A stretch of DNA of 7,134 nucleotides from NCBI GenBank assembly GCA_002496845.1, contig DALQ01000062.1, positions 1 to 7,134 of the forward strand, read 5' to 3'. Of this stretch, positions 1-5,070 are shown piece by piece. The DNA comes from Euryarchaeota archaeon UBA495. GTDB taxonomy: Archaea; Thermoplasmatota; Poseidoniia; Poseidoniales; Poseidoniaceae. The notes below the pieces were generated by a model. That model made no database searches. It was not told the origin of the DNA and worked only from the letters and a program-made list of their open reading frames with translations. Each line of letters opens with the position of its first letter. Position 1 is the stretch's first letter. The translations under genes were made by a program, and so were the position numbers.

Positions 1-621
1 CACCGCCATGCGTTTGGTGATGAGCCACCAACCCACGCTGCCCGTGATGGCGCCGCTGATGGCGTCCCAGACGTAGTGTTGCTCGGTGGTGAAGGTGGAC
101 AGGACGACCAACATCACCACCAAGCCCAGAATGGGACGCCGCTGAGGCCGTTGTTCGACGGCCGTCCAACGGTCCACCAATCCCGCGAGGAGGATCACAT
201 GCACCACGTGGAGGCTCGGCCACGCGTTCCACGGGTGGTCCGAACTGCGGATGGTTTCCAAGAGCCATGCGTCGCTGGGGGTGACCGAGCGTGGCACTTC
301 AGCGGGAACCAGCACGAAAAAGAGGCTGTGCAACATGGTCCACGCGACCATCATCGGTACGATGCGGCCCAACTCGTCCATGCGTTCCTGATGCCCGTAG
401 GCCATGCGCGCGGGGACAATGTAGAGCAAAAAGAAGCCCAGGTAAATGACGGTGGTCCACGGAAGCAGCGGCACGTGCGCATCGATCGGAAGTTCGACCG
501 CGTGGTCCTTTGTCGCGTTGGCGGCGTTCCAGAGGTTGGCGAGGACGTAGGACCCCAATGCGATGACGCCCAGTTGGAACAGGTGCAACAGCAAACGTCG
601 GCCGTGCCGGTGCTCGCTCAC
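1..621 (-). CDS. PAP2-superfamily membrane phosphatase, C-terminus cut by window edge
   Basis: The reading frame is open from a GTG at 619-621 to base 1 (207 residues visible). The protein is rich in hydrophobic segments, roughly residues 10-30, 55-72, 88-106, 137-150, 163-178 and 188-203, so it is a multi-pass membrane protein. The PAP2 catalytic motifs are clear. NAWPSLHVV at 132-140 supplies the first active-site His (H138). STFTTEQHYVWD at 175-186 has the exact S-x(6)-H-x(3)-D spacing, giving H182 and D186. The usual Arg after the Ser is Thr (T176), as in the PAP2_3 / inositolphosphorylceramide-synthase-like branch. The family removes or transfers phosphate groups from lipid or small phosphoesters, usually on the outer face of the membrane. 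The GTG overlaps the thiQ stop by four bases (GTGA) and has a GGAGG seven bases upstream, so the start is well supported and translation is coupled to the transporter. Substrate is unknown. Dephosphorylation of thiamine phosphates before uptake is an inference; a lipid phosphatase is the alternative. Confidence 0.85.
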   Translation of the reverse strand, partial: MSEHRHGRRLLLHLFQLGVIALGSYVLANLWNAANATKDHAVELPIDAHVPLLPWTTVIYLGFFLLYIVPARMAYGHQERMDELGRIVPMMVAWTMLHSLFFVLVPAEVPRSVTPSDAWLLETIRSSDHPWNAWPSLHVVHVILLAGLVDRWTAVEQRPQRRPILGLVVMLVVLSTFTTEQHYVWDAISGAITGSVGWWLITKRMAV

Positions 622-1268
622 GCGCCTTCCTCCCTCAAGCGACCGTCTTCCATGTGCAGGCAACGGTCCGCGATGGCCTTGGCTTCATCGGCGTCGTGGG
701 TGACGTGGACTGCGGGTAGGTTTCGGGCCTTCAGCACTGAGCGCACCGTGTCCACCAAACGCTGACGGAGGCTGCCGTCCAACGCCGAGAAGGGTTCGTC
801 GAGAAGCAGCGCCTTTGGCTCTGCAAGCAAGGCTCGAGCGAGAGCCACGCGTTGCCCTTCGCCACCGGACAATCCGTCCACAGTGCGCTGCTCAAATCCT
901 TCCAAACCGACTTCCTTGAGGGCCTCCGCAATGCGTGCCGCCCTCTCGTGTTTTGGGACGTTGAGCGGCAGGCCCAAGCGAAGGTTTCCGGCCACATCAC
1001 GCGTGGGATAGAGGACCGGGTTCTGGAAGAGAAAGCCGATGCCGCGCCGCTCGGTTGGGGACGTCGTCAGGTCCTTTCCGTTCAACCACACCTCGCCTGA
1101 TGAAAGCGGTTGCAGGCCGACGATCGAGCGAAGCAGCGTGGACTTCCCACAGCCACTTGGCCCAAGCACGGCGACGATTTCTCCCTGCGCAACGGTCAGC
1201 GACAATCCGTCGAGGACAGGGCGTTCGTCAAAGCGCACCTCGGCTCCCCGCACCTCTAGCCCGGCCAT
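618..1268 (-). CDS. thiQ: ABC transporter ATP-binding protein, ThiQ-like
   Basis: This is the nucleotide-binding subunit that powers import through ThiP. At 216 residues it is a minimal ABC ATPase without a C-terminal regulatory domain, about the size of ThiQ. All ABC motifs are present: Walker A GPSGCGKST at 36-44, Q-loop Q82 in LFQNPVLYP, signature LSGGEGQR at 133-140, Walker B ALLLDEP at 153-159, D-loop SALD at 161-164 and switch His H191 in VTHD. The ATG at 1266-1268 was chosen because it lies one base after the thiP stop and has GGAGGG seven bases upstream. In-frame ATGs at 1281-1283 and 1296-1298 would add 5 or 10 residues that overlap thiP and look unlike a family N-terminus. The stop overlaps the start of the PAP2 gene by four bases. 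Assignment to ThiQ rather than another small-molecule importer rests mainly on the adjacent ThiB- and ThiP-like genes. Confidence 0.9.
   Translation of the reverse strand: MAGLEVRGAEVRFDERPVLDGLSLTVAQGEIVAVLGPSGCGKSTLLRSIVGLQPLSSGEVWLNGKDLTTSPTERRGIGFLFQNPVLYPTRDVAGNLRLGLPLNVPKHERAARIAEALKEVGLEGFEQRTVDGLSGGEGQRVALARALLAEPKALLLDEPFSALDGSLRQRLVDTVRSVLKARNLPAVHVTHDADEAKAIADRCLHMEDGRLREEGA
629..633 (-). promoter_or_regulatory. Shine-Dalgarno of the PAP2 gene
   Basis: GGAGG on the minus strand lies seven bases before the GTG at 619-621. It sits inside the 3' end of thiQ and decides in favour of the GTG start, since no ATG occurs in frame until about residue 73. Confidence 0.75.
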
Positions 1269-1269
1269 G

Positions 1270-2973
1270 TCACAACCCTCCATGCACACGGTCTTCACGC
1301 CACCGCTCCAGCAGCAGCATCAGCATCATCGTCACCAGCCCAAGGACCACAGCGACCGCCATGGCTGCGGGGCGAGTGGTTGGATCGAACCCAGGTCGAG
1401 CGAGCCATGCGTCCACGAGCACGGAAAGGGTCGAGGCATCCGTGGAACGAACGAGGATCCATGATGCGCCAAATTCACCGAGCGAGAAAGCCAATGCAAG
1501 GCCAGCCGCCACCACCGCAGCGGGCCGAAGCATGGGCCATCGAACGAGGGCAAACCTGCGCCAAGGCCCGATCCCGAGCGTCGCCGCACAGGCCTCAAAA
1601 TCCGGTTTGAGTCGACGCATTGCAGGGAGCATGACGCGGACCACGATGGGGAGCACCAAGGTGGCGTGAGCCACGGGAAGCAACCACGGGGAGGTCAACC
1701 ATCCCGGGGCGAGGCGGAGCAACCCGAGCAACGTGCCCAAACCGACCATCACACCCGAGACCACCAAGGGGACCATGGCGAGCATGTCGAGTCCCCGCGC
1801 GAGTTTCACACGTCCTTCCCGCTCGGCGCGATGAACCTGCGTGGCGAGGTACCATCCGGCCGGCAACGCAATCGCCACGGTCATGGAGGCGGTTTGGAGG
1901 GTGGCCCAGAAGGCTTCCATCAGGGTCACACCACCAGCATCTCCCTCCAACGCCCGTCGCCATCCGTCCAGGCTGAACTTCCAGCCTTCTGATGTACGTA
2001 TCCGGAAGGAAGCCACCGCGACAAGCGCCAGCGGCAAGACGGCAAAGCACGCAGCGCCCCACACCAAACTCCATCGAAGGATGGGATGGCCCCACACTCC
2101 CGAAGCCAATCCTTCTCGGACGCGTTCGCTTGAGGCGGCGTTCATCGCAAAACGGTGCTTTCGCTGCATGGCGTTGACCAACGACACGGCCAGAAGGAGG
2201 ACCATGGCTTGGGCCACCGCGGCACCCAACACCAGTTTGCTCAGGTCCACGCGGTACCCGGGGATGCCAGCTCCACTCCCTTGTTCAGCGAGAAGCACTT
2301 CGATCGTCAACGCGCTCGGGGCCAACCATCGCACCAGCGCGAAGGAAGTGAACGCGAAGGTGAAGGTCAACCCGGCTGCAGCGGTCAATCCTGGCCCGAG
2401 AAGAGGGAGCCACCACGCACGCAGACGCCCAAGCAGCGTTTTGCCTTCCGGCAGCAAGCGGAGTTGCTCGAGGTAACGCGGGTCGGCCCGGGCGACGCTT
2501 GGTTCCACCACGCGGACGGCCAACGACAGGTTGAACCACACCATGGCGATGAGCAGCAACACGCTGCCAGGACCTGCATTTTGCCACGCGGTCCAATTGC
2601 GTACGGTATAGCCCACCTCGCCCGTCAGGTCGATCAACGCCAGAAAGCCCACGGCCGCAACGATTGAGGGGCAGACAAAGGGCAGTGCAATCACCGCACG
2701 CAACCGCCGTCGCCACGGGTCGTCCATTGCCGCGAGGGCGAAGGCCACGGGGACCCCGCATGCCACCGTTGCTGCTGCAGCAACGGCAGCCAACCCGGTG
2801 GCGGTGCGCAGGGCCAACAGGCCAGACGGGGACAAACCAACGACGGCGATGATTGGCGATGTCCCCGTCACCGCCCACAGCCGATTCACGGCCACGGCCA
2901 TCGGGCCAAGGATCAACACGGCCAATCCAACAATCGGAAGGACCTGCGCCGCGACCGCACGCGGAGTCCGCAC
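1270..2973 (-). CDS. thiP: ABC transporter permease, fused double-domain, ThiP-like
   Basis: Membrane channel subunit of the importer. It has about 567 residues, with two tandem binding-protein-dependent permease domains in one chain, as in ThiP of bacteria; typical single permeases are about half this size. Around twelve hydrophobic segments are visible. In the first half, FTFAFTSFALVRWLAPSA followed by TIEVLL (about 204-228) resembles the corresponding ThiP stretch. In the second half, the cytoplasmic loop AATLGIGPWRRFALVRWPML (about 463-482) is a classic EAA-type coupling loop that docks on the ATPase, followed by AFSLGEFGASWIL. The start is GTG. The GTG at 2977-2979 overlaps the thiB stop by four bases but has GAGG only one base away. 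The GTG at 2971-2973, two codons later, has the same GAGG at seven bases, the spacing seen in the other genes of this unit, so it is preferred. The stop is one base before thiQ. Function is confident as permease; the ligand follows from its partners. Confidence 0.88.
   Translation of the reverse strand: MRTPRAVAAQVLPIVGLAVLILGPMAVAVNRLWAVTGTSPIIAVVGLSPSGLLALRTATGLAAVAAAATVACGVPVAFALAAMDDPWRRRLRAVIALPFVCPSIVAAVGFLALIDLTGEVGYTVRNWTAWQNAGPGSVLLLIAMVWFNLSLAVRVVEPSVARADPRYLEQLRLLPEGKTLLGRLRAWWLPLLGPGLTAAAGLTFTFAFTSFALVRWLAPSALTIEVLLAEQGSGAGIPGYRVDLSKLVLGAAVAQAMVLLLAVSLVNAMQRKHRFAMNAASSERVREGLASGVWGHPILRWSLVWGAACFAVLPLALVAVASFRIRTSEGWKFSLDGWRRALEGDAGGVTLMEAFWATLQTASMTVAIALPAGWYLATQVHRAEREGRVKLARGLDMLAMVPLVVSGVMVGLGTLLGLLRLAPGWLTSPWLLPVAHATLVLPIVVRVMLPAMRRLKPDFEACAATLGIGPWRRFALVRWPMLRPAAVVAAGLALAFSLGEFGASWILVRSTDASTLSVLVDAWLARPGFDPTTRPAAMAVAVVLGLVTMMLMLLLERWREDRVHGGL
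1276..1281 (-). promoter_or_regulatory. Shine-Dalgarno of thiQ
   Basis: GGAGGG on the minus strand is seven bases before the ATG at 1266-1268, inside the end of thiP. It favours that ATG over the two upstream in-frame ATGs, one of which directly abuts this site. Confidence 0.7.
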
Positions 2974-2975
2974 GT

Positions 2976-4070
2976 TCACGCCTCAAGCAAGGCACTGAAC
3001 GTAGCGAGCATGATGTCCAACGTTGCGACGTCCATGCCGCCCAACGCTGCAACGGCATCGTCGGGGACCAGGCTGTGGTGCCGGTAGCCGTTTGTTTCGG
3101 GAAGATCGGCGCCTTCAAGGACGCTGTACATCAGGTTCTCATACGGCATCTGGGCGTTCGCATCAGGACTGACCAAGTGGGCGAGGAAGGCTTCCGCAGC
3201 GGTCGTATTGGCCGCTCCGGCCAGCACGGCACCGTACTCGATCTGGTGGTAGACGGCCCCGGGGAGCGCAATGGCGGTGGATTGGGTGCTGTTGTCGCTG
3301 TAGTACGCCTCAACGCCGGGGGAGTGGCAGTAGGACACCGTCGCTGCTGCATCGCCGACGTGCCCTTCTTCCCAGACGCCATAGCCACCGCTGTAGTGGA
3401 TTTCGTAGGCTTCTGACCACCCTGTGGTGATGATGGGTTCGTTCAGGAGCATGGCTTCCCACCACGTCCAAGCGTCGTCACCGAGCCCTTGCAGGGTGGC
3501 GAGGAAGAACGCTCGGCCCGGAGACGAACTGAGCGGCGAAGGAATGGCCACCTTGCCGGTCCATTCGTCTTCAGTGAGGTTCCAGAGGCTTGTTGGCATT
3601 TCATCAACGACCGCGGCGTCCACGTTCAGGCAGATGTATCCATGATCGAAAGGCACGCCGTGATCGGTCAGGCTGGCTCCTTCTTCCAGCACAGCACCGT
3701 CAAGTCCGGTCAAGTCCACGCCATGGAGATGAATCAGGCAGCGGTTGACGGCGAAGGGAAGGTAACTGCCGTCCAAACCAAGCGCCACGTCCACTTGGGG
3801 CGTTCCGCCATACAGCAGCACTTGCTCAAGGATGCTACCCGCATCGTCGGCTCGGATCAATTCCACTTCGATGCCCGTTTCGTTGGTGAAGTCCTCCAAG
3901 AAGGACTCAGACAAGGAAGCGATGTCGTAGGTCAGCACACGCAAGACGCCATCGTCCTCTCGGAGGGTGGCCTCAAACTCGCTGCAGTCCTCGGTCAACA
4001 GCAGGTCTTCGCCAAGGCAACCGCTGAGGCCGGCGCACAACAGCAGGAGCACCACGAAAACGACCCTCAT
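2976..4070 (-). CDS. thiB: Thiamine-type ABC transporter substrate-binding lipoprotein, ThiB-like
   Basis: Extracytoplasmic receptor that captures the ligand and delivers it to ThiP. It has 364 residues. The N-terminus is a lipoprotein signal: Arg2, a hydrophobic run at 3-15, then the lipobox LSGC with Cys18 as the lipid anchor. A short acidic linker follows. The mature part resembles E. coli ThiB/TbpA in order: VLTYD (45-49), DDAGSILEQ (75-83), VDVALGLD (93-100), VPFDHGYICLN (139-149), SSPGRAFFL (182-190), TTGWSEAYEIH (215-225), TVSYCHSPG (244-252) and NLMYSV (312-317). Differences include about 11 extra residues between GWSEAY and SYCHSP, and apparent loss of several aromatic ligand contacts (see findings). 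The ATG overlaps the thiR stop by four bases (ATGA) and has GGAGG seven bases upstream. Membership of the ThiB family is confident from several collinear motifs; the exact ligand (thiamine, a phosphate ester, or a pyrimidine precursor) is open. Confidence 0.88.
   Translation of the reverse strand: MRVVFVVLLLLCAGLSGCLGEDLLLTEDCSEFEATLREDDGVLRVLTYDIASLSESFLEDFTNETGIEVELIRADDAGSILEQVLLYGGTPQVDVALGLDGSYLPFAVNRCLIHLHGVDLTGLDGAVLEEGASLTDHGVPFDHGYICLNVDAAVVDEMPTSLWNLTEDEWTGKVAIPSPLSSSPGRAFFLATLQGLGDDAWTWWEAMLLNEPIITTGWSEAYEIHYSGGYGVWEEGHVGDAAATVSYCHSPGVEAYYSDNSTQSTAIALPGAVYHQIEYGAVLAGAANTTAAEAFLAHLVSPDANAQMPYENLMYSVLEGADLPETNGYRHHSLVPDDAVAALGGMDVATLDIMLATFSALLEA
2981..2984 (-). promoter_or_regulatory. 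Probable Shine-Dalgarno deciding the thiP start
   Basis: GAGG on the minus strand lies seven bases before the GTG at 2971-2973 and one base before the GTG at 2977-2979. The spacing argues for the shorter protein. Confidence 0.5.
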
Positions 4071-4939
4071 GCGGTCGCCTCCGTCACGTGAAGCACCGCC
4101 ATGAGGCGGTTTGCGCGGTCAACAACGTCCAACGGGTGGTGGCCGAGGACGTACAGGCCAGGTTCCCAACCGTATCCACCTCGGTCCAGCACCACGTCCA
4201 CGGGTCCTTCGTTGCCGTTGAGGACACCACGTGGCGCTTCGGCCACGTTCCATTCAAGCGCATTGAGGGCACGATCGATGATGTCCATTCGTGGACCTTG
4301 CTCGTTGGCAGGTGCCCGAAGATTGAGCACAGCGGTGCGTTCAGGGTCGAGTTCCCTGACGCCCATCAAGAGTCCAGCAAGGCTCTTGGAAGCGCCCATG
4401 GCTGGTGTTGAGTGGTGTTTGAGAGCACCGTCCACGACGGTGATTTTACCGGGGTATGCCGCAACCTCTTCCGCTGACGTGGCATCTTCCGGGCAGGCAG
4501 CCAAGTTGAATCCAACCGCAGGAATCCAATCCATCAGGCGTGCGGGGTCAAGTCGGCCTCGTGCCCACTCAAGACGGCGGAGGAGCGCCAAGTCTGCCTG
4601 ATCCCCGGTCAGGTCCATTCCTGTGAACGATTTGTCGTAGCGCAAGGTTTGGTTTCCTGAGAGCTGGAATTCCACGATGAAACGTTGCCGCAGCACGTGC
4701 GCATCTTCGCCGACCTGATCCAAGGCGTTGGCGAGTTCGTTGGCCCAACCGTCCACCACGACTTCGTCGGCCGAAGGGCCCATCTCAGGCGCATCACGGT
4801 GGTATTGCCGGGACACGGTGGACTGCGTGGTGCCGAGAATGTCGGCAATGTTTGCTTGCGACCAGCCTCGTGAGCGAAGACCAAGTCCGAGTTGATGGTG
4901 CAGACGTTCAAGCCACGTCGCGGCAGTTTGTCCGAGCAT
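4067..4939 (-). CDS. thiR: HTH-ThiN transcriptional regulator, ThiR-like
   Basis: A 290-residue protein with an N-terminal helix-turn-helix (about 18-48: RSRGWSQANIADILGTTQS with TVSRQY after it, a Xre/Cro-like pattern). A linker of about 70 residues is followed by a C-terminal ThiN domain (about 122-285). ThiN marks are IPAVGFNLA (139-147), EEVAAYPGKI (157-166), GASKSLAGLL (182-191), LDPERTAVLNLR (197-208), and VVLDRGGYGWEPGLYVLG (249-266). ThiN alone, or fused to ThiD, is an archaeal-type thiamine-phosphate synthase; fused to an HTH it is the ThiR regulator of thiamine genes. The positions I take to be the catalytic Arg and His are K165 and S186, so it is probably a ligand sensor rather than an enzyme. 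It heads the transporter unit and overlaps thiB by four bases, which fits autoregulation of uptake. The start is firm: an in-frame TGA at 4952-4954 leaves no other start upstream. No Shine-Dalgarno precedes it, consistent with a leaderless mRNA. Confidence 0.85.
   Translation of the reverse strand: MLGQTAATWLERLHHQLGLGLRSRGWSQANIADILGTTQSTVSRQYHRDAPEMGPSADEVVVDGWANELANALDQVGEDAHVLRQRFIVEFQLSGNQTLRYDKSFTGMDLTGDQADLALLRRLEWARGRLDPARLMDWIPAVGFNLAACPEDATSAEEVAAYPGKITVVDGALKHHSTPAMGASKSLAGLLMGVRELDPERTAVLNLRAPANEQGPRMDIIDRALNALEWNVAEAPRGVLNGNEGPVDVVLDRGGYGWEPGLYVLGHHPLDVVDRANRLMAVLHVTEATA
4078..4082 (-). promoter_or_regulatory. Shine-Dalgarno of thiB
   Basis: GGAGG on the minus strand is seven bases before the thiB ATG at 4068-4070, within the 3' end of thiR. 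Confidence 0.7.
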
Positions 4940-4960
4940 GCCAGTCGATTCTCACGGCGG

Positions 4961-4967
4961 TATTTAG
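4961..4967 (-). promoter_or_regulatory. TATA-like box of the thiR operon
   Basis: The minus strand reads TCTAAATAC here, the most A/T-rich stretch upstream of thiR. Its centre is about 25 bases before the A of the thiR ATG. Archaeal TATA boxes centre about 26 bases before the transcription start, so transcription would begin at or next to the start codon, matching the missing Shine-Dalgarno. The site is inferred from sequence alone. Confidence 0.45.
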
Positions 4968-4982
4968 ATTGAATTACTCCTC

Positions 4983-4995
4983 ATGCACCCTGCAT
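4983..4995. repeat. Interrupted palindrome ATGCA-CCC-TGCAT, candidate ThiR operator
   Basis: A perfect 5+5 base inverted repeat with a 3-base spacer lies about 16 bases upstream of the thiR TATA-like box in the divergent promoter region. Size and place suit a dimeric HTH regulator. I do not know the ThiR binding consensus for this lineage, so the link is inference. Confidence 0.35.
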
Positions 4996-5008
4996 TATGG
5001 TTCCTCTT

Positions 5009-5036
5009 GCCCTTGTTTAAACCCGGGTTCAAGGGC
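5009..5036. repeat. Inverted repeat GCCCTTG-N14-CAAGGGC around the plus-strand A/T box
   Basis: Perfect 7-base arms at 5009-5015 and 5030-5036 flank TTTAAA and the 10-base palindrome AACCCGGGTT (5020-5029). A further copy of the right arm, TTCAAGGGC, occurs at 5041-5049, thirteen bases after the first TTCAAGGGC (5028-5036). The arrangement could be an operator over the decarboxylase promoter or a short hairpin; there is no T-run, so a terminator is unlikely. Confidence 0.4.
5016..5021 (+). promoter_or_regulatory. Possible TATA-like box of the decarboxylase-gcvT unit
   Basis: TTTAAA is the only A/T-rich hexamer close upstream of the plus-strand gene. With archaeal spacing, transcription would start near 5043-5046, leaving a leader of roughly 25-28 bases. 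No Shine-Dalgarno is seen in that leader, which keeps this call weak. Confidence 0.3.
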
Positions 5037-5070
5037 GTCCTTCAAGGGCCTCCGATGGCCCCACGGGTGC

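Noticed and set aside
76..765. Long open frame on the plus strand
   Set aside because: It is antisense to the PAP2 and thiQ genes, is rich in His/Gln/Arg as expected for GC-rich shadow frames, and shows no domain.
3489..4091. 200-codon plus-strand open frame
   Set aside because: Antisense to thiB, whose motifs are clear; no recognisable protein features of its own.
5009..5036. Inverted repeat as a transcription terminator
   Set aside because: It has a 14-base loop and no T-run, and lies between divergent genes where neither transcript ends.
4940..5070. Possible TPP riboswitch upstream of the thiamine unit
   Set aside because: Neither strand shows the conserved CUGAGA core or the rest of the thi-box, and thiR appears to have no leader to hold one.
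4852..5070. In-frame 73-codon N-terminal extension of the decarboxylase from a TTG
   Set aside because: It overlaps thiR and the promoter region, has no family resemblance, and the protein from 5071 already has the usual family length.
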